Below are positions 34,275-41,890 of a stretch of DNA of 57,266 nucleotides, one piece after another. The notes beneath the pieces were generated by a model. It did not search any database. It was not told where the DNA came from and saw only the letters and a list, made by a program, of their open reading frames with translations. How positions within the stretch are numbered: position 1 is the stretch's first letter; each line of letters starts with the position of its first letter. Position numbers and translations under genes: made by a program. Source of the DNA: Paenibacillus sp. (GTDB lineage: Bacteria; Bacillota; Bacilli; Paenibacillales; YIM-B00363); contig NZ_JAPSKE010000033.1 of assembly GCF_031177825.1 (NCBI RefSeq), positions 1 to 57,266 on the forward strand, in the 5' to 3' direction.

Positions 34275-34305
34275 TAGTATCGCCACGGGAGCGGCGGTTC
34301 CATTC
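34275..34305 (-). promoter_or_regulatory. Probable sigma-F promoter for fin
   Basis: Minus strand GGCGATACTA (34275-34284) fits the sigma-F -10 consensus GGnnAnAHTR at every defined position. The -35 is poor: GAATG at 16 bases against GYWTA. B. subtilis fin is sigma-F-dependent, so location supports it. Sigma-G could also use this -10. Confidence 0.45.
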
Positions 34306-34867
34306 AGCTTCCGTTAAATTTCGCCATCGCCTTCTCGAACGGTTCCTTCAAGCAGTATTCCATCGCGTCCGCCGCCTTCGTTACGGTCCGCTCGAGCGCT
34401 TCCCGCTCCTCCTTGCGGAACGTCGCCAGCACATAGTTCGAGATGTTCGTGCCCGGCGCCGGGCGCGAGATGCCGAGCCGAATGCGATGGAACTGATCGG
34501 TGCCGAGATGGGCGATAATCGACTTGATGCCGTTGTGACCGCCGGGGCTGCCCTTCATGCGAAGGCGAATCGAACCTAACTCCGTGTCCATATCGTCGTA
34601 TACGACGACCAGATCCGCGGGGTCCGGCTTATAGAAGTCAAGGAACGCTCGCACGCATTCCCCCGACAGGTTCATGTACGTCATCGGTTTGATCAAGTAC
34701 GCTTTCTCGCCTTCCACCCTCGCTTCGGCGACGAGCCCCTTGCACTTCGACTGCGCCGTCGAGACGCCCCACCGCCTCGCGACCTCGTCCAGCGCCATCC
34801 AGCCGATATTGTGGCGCGTATCCTCGTAATCTCTGCCCGGATTGCCGAGCCCGACGAACCATTTCAT
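34304..34867 (-). CDS. pth: Peptidyl-tRNA hydrolase
   Basis: Recycles tRNA from prematurely released peptidyl-tRNA. The 187-residue product begins MKWFVGLGNPGRDYEDTRHN, with His19 as the catalytic histidine. It also has the conserved KPMTYMNLSGE, VVYDDMDTELG and GGHNGIKSII segments. The frame is open 20 codons further upstream, but this ATG follows GGGAGTGAG. In Bacillus the same gene was found as spoVC. It lies between the rplY terminator and fin. Confidence 0.96.
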   Translation of the reverse strand: MKWFVGLGNPGRDYEDTRHNIGWMALDEVARRWGVSTAQSKCKGLVAEARVEGEKAYLIKPMTYMNLSGECVRAFLDFYKPDPADLVVVYDDMDTELGSIRLRMKGSPGGHNGIKSIIAHLGTDQFHRIRLGISRPAPGTNISNYVLATFRKEEREALERTVTKAADAMEYCLKEPFEKAMAKFNGS

Positions 34868-34907
34868 CACATACTCACTCCCGTAGCCATTATACACCAA
34901 GGGCAAA

Positions 34908-34933
34908 CAAAAAGTCCCCTCTCCCAAGGGGAC
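34908..34933 (-). terminator. Terminator after rplY
   Basis: Minus strand GTCCCCT-TGGGAG-AGGGGAC followed by TTTTTG, about 30 bases after the rplY stop and 40 bases before pth. Confidence 0.9.
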
Positions 34934-34962
34934 TTCGACGTTCTTCTGCGCCCGACCGGCCG

Positions 34963-35604
34963 TTAATCCGCGTGAGCGCCGACCTGCTCTTCCGTCGCTT
35001 CCGCCACGTCCTGATCGCGGATTTCGTCGGTCGCCTCCGGCAGCTCCTTCTGCGGCGCGAGGATCGTAGCGATGATGTCGTTCTCGTCGCTGCGAATCTC
35101 GACGCCCGCCGGCACCGCCAGATCGCGCACGTAGAGATGTTCCCCGACGGCGAGACGGCTGACGTCGGCTTCGATCGCCGCCGGGATGGCGCTCGCGATG
35201 CAGCGCACTTCGACGGTCGGGTTCATCACCTGCAGGATGCCGCCTTCCGACACGCCTTGCGCTTCGCCCGTCAATTCGACGCGAACCGTCGCTTTGACCG
35301 GCTCGCTCATGTCGATCTGGTGGAAATCGACGTGCAGGATTCGCCCCAGCACCTTGTCGCGCTGAATTTCCCCGATCATGACCGGCTGCTCGCCGTGCGT
35401 CGGCAGCGTCAGCCGCAGAATGCCGCCGGCGCTCGCGCCGCTGCGCATGAGCTGATGCAGCGCCTTCTCCTCGATATAGATCGGCTGCGACGCCACCTTC
35501 TTGCCGTAGACGACCCCGGGAATCTTGCCGCTCTCCCGGTTCGTGCGGCGATCGGACTTCGTCTCGCCGGAACGCGACAGTACCGTTACCTTCATGTCGA
35601 TCAT
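34963..35604 (-). CDS. rplY: 50S ribosomal protein L25 / general stress protein Ctc
   Basis: 213 residues: an N-terminal L25 domain binding 5S rRNA (about 4-92, with RRTNRESGKIPGVVYGK and HVDFHQIDMSEP) and the TL5/CTC C-terminal beta domain (about 93-185). An acidic tail of about 28 residues follows (EATDEIRDQDVAEATEEQ). The two-domain form is the Ctc type used in Bacillus for stress adaptation of the ribosome. GAGGAGG lies nine bases before the ATG and is directly preceded by a long hairpin (separate entry). Confidence 0.95.
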   Translation of the reverse strand: MIDMKVTVLSRSGETKSDRRTNRESGKIPGVVYGKKVASQPIYIEEKALHQLMRSGASAGGILRLTLPTHGEQPVMIGEIQRDKVLGRILHVDFHQIDMSEPVKATVRVELTGEAQGVSEGGILQVMNPTVEVRCIASAIPAAIEADVSRLAVGEHLYVRDLAVPAGVEIRSDENDIIATILAPQKELPEATDEIRDQDVAEATEEQVGAHAD

Positions 35605-35621
35605 CGAAAAAAGCCTCCTCT

Positions 35622-35659
35622 GGAACAGTAGATACTGAAAACGATGTACCTACTGTTCC
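35622..35659 (-). promoter_or_regulatory. Hairpin abutting the rplY ribosome binding site
   Basis: Minus strand: GGAACAGTAGGTAC pairs with GTATCTACTGTTCC (one wobble-type mismatch) around a loop of about ten bases. It ends one base before AGAGGAGG of rplY. It could end the prs transcript, but no T tract follows directly; TTTTTT comes only after the Shine-Dalgarno. Its position suits control of rplY translation. Confidence 0.5.
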
Positions 35660-35693
35660 CTGAGAAGGCCGGATATAGTCGTCTTCGACGACG

Positions 35694-36644
35694 TTAATCT
35701 TCGAACAGCTTGCTGATCGACAGTTCTTCGTGGACCCGGATGATCGCTTCGCCCATCAGCGGCGCCACGGACAACGTCTTCAGCTTCGTGCAAGGCTCCG
35801 GATTCGCGACCGGTATCGTGTTCGTGATGACGACTTCCCGAATCGGCGATTCCTCGAGCCGGTGCATCGCGGGACCCGACAGCACGGCATGCGTGCAGCA
35901 GGCGTACACGTCCTTCACGCCCGCTTTCTTCAGCGCGTTGGCGCCGAGCGTTATCGTCCCCGCCGTATCGATGATGTCGTCGATCAGAATCGCGGTGCGA
36001 CCCTTCACCTCGCCGATGATGTTCATGACCTCGGCGACGTTCGGCTCCGGACGGCGCTTGTCGATGATCGCGAGCGGCACGTTCAAGTAATCCGCCAGCT
36101 TCCGCGCGCGCACGACGCCCCCATGGTCCGGGGAGACGATCACGACGTCCTCGAGCTGCTTCTCCTTGAAGTACGCCCCGAGGATCGGCACGCCGAGCAG
36201 GTGATCGACCGGGATGTCGAAGAAGCCTTGGATTTGCGTCGCATGGAGATCCATCGAGATGACGCGGTGCGCCCCGGCCGTCTCGATCAGGTTCGCTACG
36301 AGCTTCGCCGTGATCGGGTCGCGGGAACGCGCCTTCCGGTCTTGGCGGGCGTAACCGTAATAAGGGATGACGACGTTAATGCTCTTCGCCGACGCGCGCT
36401 TCAGCGCATCCACCATGACGAGCAGCTCCATCAAATGCTCGTTCACGGGCGCGCTCGTCGACTGTATGACGTACACGTCGCAGCCCCGTACGCTCTCGTC
36501 GATCCGCGTTTGAATTTCGCCGTCGCTGAACCGGATCGTCTGCGAGACGCCGAGCGGCAAGCCGATATATTCTGCGATTTCCTGCGCAAGCTGCGGGTTC
36601 GAATTGCATGTGAACACCTTCAGCTTGGGATCCCGGTAAGACAT
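35694..36644 (-). CDS. prs: Ribose-phosphate pyrophosphokinase (PRPP synthetase)
   Basis: Makes PRPP from ribose-5-phosphate and ATP, feeding purine, pyrimidine, NAD and tryptophan synthesis. The 316-residue class I enzyme shows the ATP-loop region YGYARQDRKARSRDPITAKLVANL, the catalytic histidine in SMDLHATQIQGFFD, the Mg2+/PRPP loop TAILIDDIIDTAGTI, and the flag RFSDGEIQTRI. Its product is used by HPT, NadC and PurR sensing, all encoded in this window. It follows glmU by 50 bases, the conserved Bacillus order. Confidence 0.98.
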   Translation of the reverse strand: MSYRDPKLKVFTCNSNPQLAQEIAEYIGLPLGVSQTIRFSDGEIQTRIDESVRGCDVYVIQSTSAPVNEHLMELLVMVDALKRASAKSINVVIPYYGYARQDRKARSRDPITAKLVANLIETAGAHRVISMDLHATQIQGFFDIPVDHLLGVPILGAYFKEKQLEDVVIVSPDHGGVVRARKLADYLNVPLAIIDKRRPEPNVAEVMNIIGEVKGRTAILIDDIIDTAGTITLGANALKKAGVKDVYACCTHAVLSGPAMHRLEESPIREVVITNTIPVANPEPCTKLKTLSVAPLMGEAIIRVHEELSISKLFED

Positions 36645-36694
36645 GGAACGTTCTCCTCCAGCTTATGTTCGAATAGTTTGTTGCTTCGATGGCT

Positions 36695-38083
36695 TCAGCG
36701 ATTTTTCTTCGCCTTGAGACGGGCCCGCAGCGTCTTCGCGTACCCCTTCTTCGTCGTCTGTCGGTCGCGGGCGATCGCCAGGTCGTCTTCGCCGACGTCC
36801 TGCGTAATGGTGGAGCCCGCGACGACGAACGCGCCCTTCCCGATGCGAATCGGCGCGATCAAGTTGACGTTGCTGCCGACGAACGCCTCGTCTTCGATGA
36901 CGGTCTCGAACTTCGAGAACCCGTCGTAGTTCACCGTTATGACGCCGCAGCCGATATTGACGTCCTTGCCGACGCGCGCGTCGCCGACGTACGCTAGATG
37001 CGACACCTTCGACCCGTCGTCGATCGTCGAGCTCTTGATCTCGACGAAGTCCCCGATCTTCACGTCGCTGCCGAGTCGCGTGCCCGGACGCAGGTTCGCG
37101 AACGGACCGACGGTCGTGCGAGGGCCGACGACCGCGTTGTCGAGCACGGAGTGTTTGACGGCGGCGCCGTCGGACACCGTCGAAGCGTGAATGTCGCTGT
37201 TCGGCCCGATCGCGCAGTCCGAACCGATCTGCGTCGCGCCCCTCAGCGACGTGCCCGGATAAATCACCGTATCGCTGCCGATCGTCACGCCGGCGTCGAT
37301 ATAGGTCGAAGCCGGGTCGACGATCGTCACGCCGTTCAACAGATGCGACCGGTTGATGCGCGCGCGCATGAGCCGCTCCGCCTCGGCCAGCGCGACGCGG
37401 TCGTTCACGCCGAACGCTTCGTCCGCGTCGCTCGTGCGGTACCCTTGCACCGTGTCGCCCGCTTCCCGGAACAAGCCGATGACGTCCGGTAAGTAGTATT
37501 CCCCTTGGGCGTTATCGTTCTTCACCTTCGCGAGCGCCTCGAACAGCTTGCGATTGTCGAAGCAATACGCGCCCGCGTTGATTTCCTTGATCTCCCGCTC
37601 CGCCGCGTTGCAATCCTTCTCTTCGACGATGCGCTCGATGGATCCGTCCGCGCCGCGCACGATGCGGCCGAGGCCGGTCGGATCGGCGAACGTCGCCGTC
37701 AACAGCGTACCCGCCGCGCCGGATTCGCGATGCAGCGCGAGCATGCCGGCGATCGAACGCGCCGTCAGCAGCGGCGTGTCGCCGTAGACGACGACGGTCA
37801 CGCCGTCTTCGGCGCCGAGCAGCGGCTCCGCGACGCGGACCGCGTGGCCCGTGCCGAGCTGCTGCTCCTGCATGGCGTATTCCGCCCGGGCGCCGAGCGC
37901 CGAACGCACGGCGTCCGCGCCATGGCCGACGACGACGACCTTGCGGCCGACGCCCGCTTCATCGAGCGCGTCGATGACGTGCTCGACCATCGGTTTGCCG
38001 CACACGGGGTGCAGCACTTTATGTAATTTGGACTTCATGCGCTTACCGAGTCCTGCTGCCAATACGATGCCCATAATATTCAT
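36695..38083 (-). CDS. glmU: Bifunctional UDP-GlcNAc pyrophosphorylase / glucosamine-1-phosphate acetyltransferase
   Basis: Makes UDP-N-acetylglucosamine for peptidoglycan and teichoic acids. 462 residues: the N-terminal nucleotidyltransferase has GIVLAAGLGKRMKSKLHKVLHPVCGKP (the LxxGxGTxM-type loop) and GDTPLLT. The C-terminal left-handed beta helix is made of hexapeptide repeats (about 255-440), including the catalytic NYDGFSKFETVIEDEAFVGS region. The ATG used follows GGGGGA; the frame is open for 21 more codons upstream. It follows spoVG, as in Bacillus. Confidence 0.97.
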   Translation of the reverse strand: MNIMGIVLAAGLGKRMKSKLHKVLHPVCGKPMVEHVIDALDEAGVGRKVVVVGHGADAVRSALGARAEYAMQEQQLGTGHAVRVAEPLLGAEDGVTVVVYGDTPLLTARSIAGMLALHRESGAAGTLLTATFADPTGLGRIVRGADGSIERIVEEKDCNAAEREIKEINAGAYCFDNRKLFEALAKVKNDNAQGEYYLPDVIGLFREAGDTVQGYRTSDADEAFGVNDRVALAEAERLMRARINRSHLLNGVTIVDPASTYIDAGVTIGSDTVIYPGTSLRGATQIGSDCAIGPNSDIHASTVSDGAAVKHSVLDNAVVGPRTTVGPFANLRPGTRLGSDVKIGDFVEIKSSTIDDGSKVSHLAYVGDARVGKDVNIGCGVITVNYDGFSKFETVIEDEAFVGSNVNLIAPIRIGKGAFVVAGSTITQDVGEDDLAIARDRQTTKKGYAKTLRARLKAKKNR

Positions 38084-38171
38084 GATTTCTGATAATCCCC
38101 CTTCCGAATTCGCCGTTCCGCTCTGTCGAGGGTTGGTTTTTCCCACATGAAATCATATCTCACTTTCCGAA

Positions 38172-38201
38172 AAAAGAAAAGAGAGAGCCCTCGGCTCTCT
38201 C
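38172..38201 (-). terminator. Terminator after spoVG
   Basis: Minus strand GAGAGAGCC-GAG-GGCTCTCTC followed by TTTTCTTTTTT, 14 bases after the spoVG stop. Confidence 0.9.
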
Positions 38202-38214
38202 GTCGCATTCGTAA

Positions 38215-38502
38215 TTACGCTCCCTCTTCGATTACGTCTTCCTCTTCGGATGCCGCGCGGTCGTACTCCGCCAGAACGGCTGCTTGGATCTTCTCCCGAG
38301 TGGTCGACGAAATCGGGTGGGCGATATCTCGGAACTCGCCGTCCGGCGTGCGCTTGCTAGGCATCGCCACGAACATGCCATTGTTCCCGTCAATTACCCG
38401 GATGTCGTGAACGACGAATTCGTTGTCGATCGTAATAGATGCGATCGCTTTCATACGACCTTCGGAGTTCACGCGGCGGAGTCTCACATCGGTTATTTGC
38501 AC
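38215..38502 (-). CDS. spoVG: Septation regulator SpoVG (RNA-binding)
   Basis: 95-residue site-specific RNA/DNA-binding protein involved in asymmetric septation and cortex. The sequence is near-canonical: ITDVRLRRVNSEGRMKAIASIT, VVHDIRVIDGNNGMFVAMPS, KRTPDGEFRDIAHPIS. Start is GTG with AAGGTGGTGA upstream. A textbook sigma-H promoter precedes it, so expression should rise at the onset of sporulation. Confidence 0.97.
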   Translation of the reverse strand: MQITDVRLRRVNSEGRMKAIASITIDNEFVVHDIRVIDGNNGMFVAMPSKRTPDGEFRDIAHPISSTTREKIQAAVLAEYDRAASEEEDVIEEGA

Positions 38503-38548
38503 TTTAGGTCACCACCTTATCATTATCGAAAAAAAGGACTTGGTGTAA

Positions 38549-38577
38549 TATTCCACATTGTCATACAAATTCCTTCC
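38549..38577 (-). promoter_or_regulatory. Sigma-H promoter of spoVG
   Basis: Minus strand AAGGAATTT (-35) and GTGGAATAT (-10) match the sigma-H consensus RNAGGAWWW / RNNGAATWW. The distance between the AGGAATT and GAAT cores is 14 bases, the same as I recall for the B. subtilis spoVG promoter. The GAAT core is at 38550-38553 and AGGAATT at 38568-38574. Confidence 0.8.
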
Positions 38578-38630
38578 GATTTCTTGAGACTCGCACACAT
38601 TTTTTTATAAATATTCAGAAAGCTTCGATT

Positions 38631-39014
38631 TCAGTCCTCAACCGCCAAGATCAACTCGATTTCCACCAACGCGTCCTTCGGAAGCCGGGCCACTTCGACG
38701 GTCGAGCGCGCCGGTTTATGCCCTTCGAACATTTCCTCGAACACGGCGTTGAACTCGGCGAATCGATTCATGTCCTTAATGAACACCGTCGCCTTCACCG
38801 TCGACGCCAGCGTCGTGCCGCAAGCCGCCGCGACGGCCTTCAAGTTCTCGAGCACTTGCCGGGTTTGCTCCGCCATCCCGCCTTCGACCATCGCGCCTTC
38901 GGGCGTGAGCGGAATTTGGCCGGACGTGAACACGAGTCCGCCGACGCGCATCGCCTGTACGTACGGTCCGATGGCCGCGGGGGCCTTGGTTGTCGAAATT
39001 ACTGTTGGATTCAT
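38631..39014 (-). CDS. ridA: RidA family reactive-intermediate deaminase (YabJ)
   Basis: Hydrolyses reactive 2-aminoacrylate and related enamines/imines. 127 residues with the YjgF/YER057c/UK114 fold: KAPAAIGPYVQAMRVGGLVFTSGQI, the ENLKAVAAACG helix, and the signature RSTVEVARLPKDALVEIELIL with the substrate arginine. GGAGGG precedes the ATG, which overlaps the purR stop (ATGA). The purR-ridA pair is conserved in Bacillus. Confidence 0.96.
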   Translation of the reverse strand: MNPTVISTTKAPAAIGPYVQAMRVGGLVFTSGQIPLTPEGAMVEGGMAEQTRQVLENLKAVAAACGTTLASTVKATVFIKDMNRFAEFNAVFEEMFEGHKPARSTVEVARLPKDALVEIELILAVED

Positions 39015-39850
39015 AGGTTCGTTCCCTCCTCGAAATAGTTGCCGGGCGCCATGCGAATTTCCCTCGTCTTCGGGTCGACGTGCGCAAGCCGCGCCAACGA
39101 TACGTATTCGTCGACGAGCAACTCCTCTTCGTTCACGCCTCCGGCTTCGACCAGGACGCCGACGCCTTGCACCGTCGCCTCGAATTCTTGAAGCAAGTCG
39201 ATCATGCCGCGCGCCGTGCCGCCCGCCCGCATGAAGTCGTCGACGATGAGCACGTTCGCCTTCGACTTCAAGGCGCGCCGCGCGAGCGTCATCGTATGTA
39301 TGCGCTTGTTGGAGCCGGAGACGTAGTTGATGCTGACGGAGGAGCCCTCCGTCACCTTCGGGTCCCGGCGCACGATGACGACCGGGATATTGAGATGCGC
39401 CGCCGTCGCGTAAGCGAGCGGGATGCCCTTCGTCTCGACCGTCATAACGACGTCGATCGGCCGATCGCCGAACACCGACGCGAACGTGCGCCCGATCTCG
39501 TTCATGATGGCCGGTTGGCCCAAAATGTCCGACATGTATAAGTAGCCGCCGGGCAGCAGCCGTTCCGGCTGCTCCAGCAGACGGCAGACGCCGTTCACGA
39601 GGGCGAGCGCCCCGTCGCGCGACATCTTCGGCACGAATTTCACGCCGCCGGCCGCGCCTGCAAGCGTATGCAATTCGCCGATGCCTTCCGTCTCGAATAC
39701 CTCTTTAATGATCGTTAAATCTTCGCTGATCGACGATTTCGCCGAGGCGTAGCGATCCGCGAACACGGTCAGGGGTACGAGGACATGAGGTTTGGCCAGT
39801 AAATACTGCGTCATCTCCACGAGACGTGCGCTTCTTTTTAACTTCTTCAC
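39011..39850 (-). CDS. purR: Purine operon repressor PurR
   Basis: Represses purine genes when PRPP is low. 279 residues: an N-terminal winged-helix domain (about 1-75) and a phosphoribosyltransferase-like domain with the PRPP-binding VLIVDDFMRAGGTARGM (about residues 200-216). It is a regulator rather than an enzyme. GTG start after AGGGGGGATAAGGG. A PurBox lies between its promoter -10 and the start, indicating autoregulation. Confidence 0.97.
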   Translation of the reverse strand: MKKLKRSARLVEMTQYLLAKPHVLVPLTVFADRYASAKSSISEDLTIIKEVFETEGIGELHTLAGAAGGVKFVPKMSRDGALALVNGVCRLLEQPERLLPGGYLYMSDILGQPAIMNEIGRTFASVFGDRPIDVVMTVETKGIPLAYATAAHLNIPVVIVRRDPKVTEGSSVSINYVSGSNKRIHTMTLARRALKSKANVLIVDDFMRAGGTARGMIDLLQEFEATVQGVGVLVEAGGVNEEELLVDEYVSLARLAHVDPKTREIRMAPGNYFEEGTNL

Positions 39851-39885
39851 CCCTTATCCCCCCTTATAATTCCAAAAATCAATCA

Positions 39886-39936
39886 ATTTCCGAACATTAT
39901 AAAGAGAATATACCACTTACGTCCGTGTTTGTTCAA
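39886..39936 (-). promoter_or_regulatory. purR promoter with PurBox operator
   Basis: Minus-strand TTGAAC (39931-39936), 18 bases, TATATT (39907-39912). Just downstream the plus strand has ATTTCCGAACATT (39886-39898), matching the Bacillus PurBox AWWWCCGAACWWT at all positions. A second TATAAT (39896-39901) overlaps the box. PurR sites usually come as two inverted boxes; the second one here is not recognisable. Confidence 0.6.
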
Positions 39937-40795
39937 GAGGCGCGGACAATAGGCGCACCACGTGAACCTCGCGGCAGAAGCCTCGGAGGCCGTTATAGAT
40001 GCGAGCGAGCTTCGATTCCCGCTGCACGAGCGCGAAGACGGTCGGTCCGCTGCCGGACATCAGGGCGCCGTCCGCGCCTAACCGAAGCATCGAGTCCTTG
40101 ATGTACCGCACCTCCGGGTGCATCGGAATCGTCACTTCCTCCAATACGTTCCCGAGCGCCCCGCACATGCCCGCGAAGTCGCTCGCGTCGATCGCCCGGA
40201 GCAACTCTTGCGTGCGCGGTCTGCGTTCGATCCGATCGACGCGGAACCGCCCGTAGACGTCCGCCGTCGACACGTTGATCGGGGGCTTCACCAGCACGAC
40301 CCAGCATGAGGGCGGCGCGCCGAGCGGCGTCAGCTTCTCGCCTCGCCCGCGGGCGATGGCCGTCCCGCCCGTCACGCAGAACGGCACGTCCGAGCCGAGC
40401 TCTTCGCCGAGCTTCTGAAGCTCCTGCGACGGGATGTTCAAGTCCCACAGCCGGTTCAGTCCGCGCAGCGTCGCCGCCGCGTCCGTGCTGCCGCCCGCGA
40501 GCCCCGCGGACACCGGGATCCGCTTATCCAGGTGAATATAGACGCCCTTCTTTACCCCATACCGCTCTTTAATCAGCTTCGCCGCTTGGAACGCCAAGTT
40601 TTTCTCGTCCAGCGGAATGTACCCGGCCTGGCTCGAGATAATGATCGTGTCCCGCGGCAGCTCCTCCATCTCGAGCCGATCGGCCAGATCGACCATCGTC
40701 ATGATCATCTCGACCTCGTGATAGCCGTCTTCCCGCTTCCGCAGCACGTCGAGCGACAAATTGATTTTGGCGGGCGCCTTCTCGTACACTTTCAC
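39917..40795 (-). CDS. ispE: 4-diphosphocytidyl-2-C-methyl-D-erythritol kinase
   Basis: Fourth step of the non-mevalonate isoprenoid pathway. The 292-residue GHMP kinase has the N-terminal AKINLSLDVLRKREDGYHEVEM, the ATP-binding PVSAGLAGGSTDAAATLRGLN loop, and the C-terminal MSGSGPTVFALV. Start is GTG with a modest AAAGGCGGTGA site. It lies between sspF and purR as in Bacillus; its 3' end contains the purR -35 element. Confidence 0.96.
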   Translation of the reverse strand: MKVYEKAPAKINLSLDVLRKREDGYHEVEMIMTMVDLADRLEMEELPRDTIIISSQAGYIPLDEKNLAFQAAKLIKERYGVKKGVYIHLDKRIPVSAGLAGGSTDAAATLRGLNRLWDLNIPSQELQKLGEELGSDVPFCVTGGTAIARGRGEKLTPLGAPPSCWVVLVKPPINVSTADVYGRFRVDRIERRPRTQELLRAIDASDFAGMCGALGNVLEEVTIPMHPEVRYIKDSMLRLGADGALMSGSGPTVFALVQRESKLARIYNGLRGFCREVHVVRLLSAPLEQTRT

Positions 40796-40860
40796 CTCGG
40801 TGAGTCACCGCCTTTCCATTCAGCATCCGTCCCATTAGTGTATCACAATTGCGAGGATGC

Positions 40861-40887
40861 AAAAAAGGAGCCCGCGATCCGGACTCC
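40861..40887 (-). terminator. Terminator after sspF
   Basis: Minus strand GGAGTCCG-GATCG-CGGGCTCC followed by TTTTTT, 16 bases after the sspF stop. Confidence 0.88.
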
Positions 40888-40903
40888 CTAGGCCGTCCCT
40901 ATG

Positions 40904-41293
40904 TTACGGACGATATCGTCCCGGCTGCGATTGTATCGCCGCGCCCGCCTGCCGCGGCTGGGCGAACGACGACGTCATCGTCGTCGTCATTCCGACGGTG
41001 CGCCCCATCGTCGCGGTCGCCGCTCCCGTCGTTGCCGTCGAAGCCGCCATCGCCGTCGACATCCGCTGCGGCGGCGTCTGCGTTCCCTGCGTCTGCATTC
41101 CCTGCGTCTGCGCCCGGGCCTGATCCGCCAACGTCTTCTCGGCGATTTGCAGCGCCCGCTTCACCATATTGCCCGCGTCCTTGGCCCGAATGCCGCCCCA
41201 TCCTTCCTTCTGAACGGTATCGTAGAACCCTAAATCCTTCGCGAGCTCGTATTTCAACTCCTCGGACATGACTCCCCTTCTTTTGCGCGCCAT
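40904..41293 (-). CDS. sspF: Alpha/beta-type small acid-soluble spore protein (SspF-like) with long C-terminal tail
   Basis: DNA-binding spore protein. The first 60 residues of 129 are canonical: ARKRRGVMSEELKYELAKDLG, then YDTVQKEGWGGIRAKDAGNMVKRALQIAE. The rest is a low-complexity tail: QTQGMQTQGTQTP repeats, an Ala/Thr/Met-rich stretch, and AQPRQAGAAIQSQPGRYRP. B. subtilis SspF is only about 60 residues long. AAGGAGGTGG precedes the ATG, and a sigma-G promoter is visible upstream. It occupies the usual veg-sspF-ispE slot. The tail frame keeps GC-rich third positions and an ordinary stop, so I do not read it as a frameshift product. Confidence 0.9.
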   Translation of the reverse strand: MARKRRGVMSEELKYELAKDLGFYDTVQKEGWGGIRAKDAGNMVKRALQIAEKTLADQARAQTQGMQTQGTQTPPQRMSTAMAASTATTGAATATMGRTVGMTTTMTSSFAQPRQAGAAIQSQPGRYRP

Positions 41294-41341
41294 GTTTTCC
41301 ACCTCCTTCGGTTAGGCTGCCCCATATCGTTCGGTTATCGA

Positions 41342-41371
41342 TAGTATGGTTCGAGGAAGGAGGCCGCATGC
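41342..41371 (-). promoter_or_regulatory. Sigma-G promoter of sspF
   Basis: Minus strand GCATG (41367-41371), 18 bases, CATACTA (41342-41348), a full match to the sigma-G consensus GHATR / CATNNTA. It lies about 50 bases upstream of the sspF start and fits forespore expression of SASP genes. Confidence 0.7.
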
Positions 41372-41423
41372 GAAGGCGGGCGAGGGGACGTTTTCCGGAG
41401 ATTCCGTATAAGCCCTTATAGAC

Positions 41424-41466
41424 GAAAAAACGGCAAGGCACCGGAGCGTTCCGGTCCTTGCCGTTC
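41424..41466 (-). terminator. Terminator after veg
   Basis: Minus strand long stem AACGGCAAGG(A)CCGG / CCGG(TG)CCTTGCCGTT followed by TTTTTT, about 30 bases after the veg stop. Confidence 0.93.
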
Positions 41467-41495
41467 TAAAAGCAATCGCTGTTCTAGGCGGTCGA

Positions 41496-41774
41496 TTAGG
41501 CTTGAATGTGGGCGATTCGAACTTGTCCATCGTTGTCGCCGCGCACGGTCACTTCGACGGTCTCCGTCAAAATATCGGCGTAGCTGTATGAGACTCTCTT
41601 GAAAGCGTGTTGTTCTTGGTCCAGTTTGACAATGAACACGGAAGGGTAGGTTTCCTCCAAAACACCGGTGCGTTCGATCGTTTTGCGACGGCCGCCGTTC
41701 GCGCGAAGCGTAATTTGCTGACCGACGTGAGCTTCAAGGCTCTTCTTAATTTCCAACAGCGCATTCTTGGCCAT
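41496..41774 (-). CDS. veg: Veg protein (biofilm-stimulating, DUF1021)
   Basis: 92 residues, SH3-like: MAKNALLEIKKSLEAHVGQ, KTIERTGVLEETYPSVFIVKLD, FKRVSYSYADILTETVE. In B. subtilis Veg is abundant and promotes biofilm gene expression by inhibiting SinR; how it works here is unknown. The ATG chosen follows GAGGTGG; a TTG two codons upstream is also open. It is driven by two consensus promoters in tandem, so very strong expression is expected. Confidence 0.95.
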   Translation of the reverse strand: MAKNALLEIKKSLEAHVGQQITLRANGGRRKTIERTGVLEETYPSVFIVKLDQEQHAFKRVSYSYADILTETVEVTVRGDNDGQVRIAHIQA

Positions 41775-41801
41775 TGTCAACCACCACCTCTTTCCTTAGG
41801 T

Positions 41802-41831
41802 ATTATAACCGAAAAGGGGGGCTTGTGTCAA
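41802..41831 (-). promoter_or_regulatory. veg promoter, proximal
   Basis: Minus strand TTGACA (41826-41831), 18-base spacer, TATAAT (41802-41807). Both hexamers are perfect. Confidence 0.85.
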
Positions 41832-41841
41832 ATAGCCGAAT

Positions 41842-41871
41842 ATTATATCAGTGGACTTTGCGCGTTGTCAA
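41842..41871 (-). promoter_or_regulatory. veg promoter, distal
   Basis: Minus strand TTGACA (41866-41871), 18-base spacer, TATAAT (41842-41847). It repeats the proximal promoter exactly 40 bases upstream with the same spacing, as in the strong double promoter of B. subtilis veg. Confidence 0.85.
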
Positions 41872-41890
41872 CGGATCTCTTTAAAAAAAA

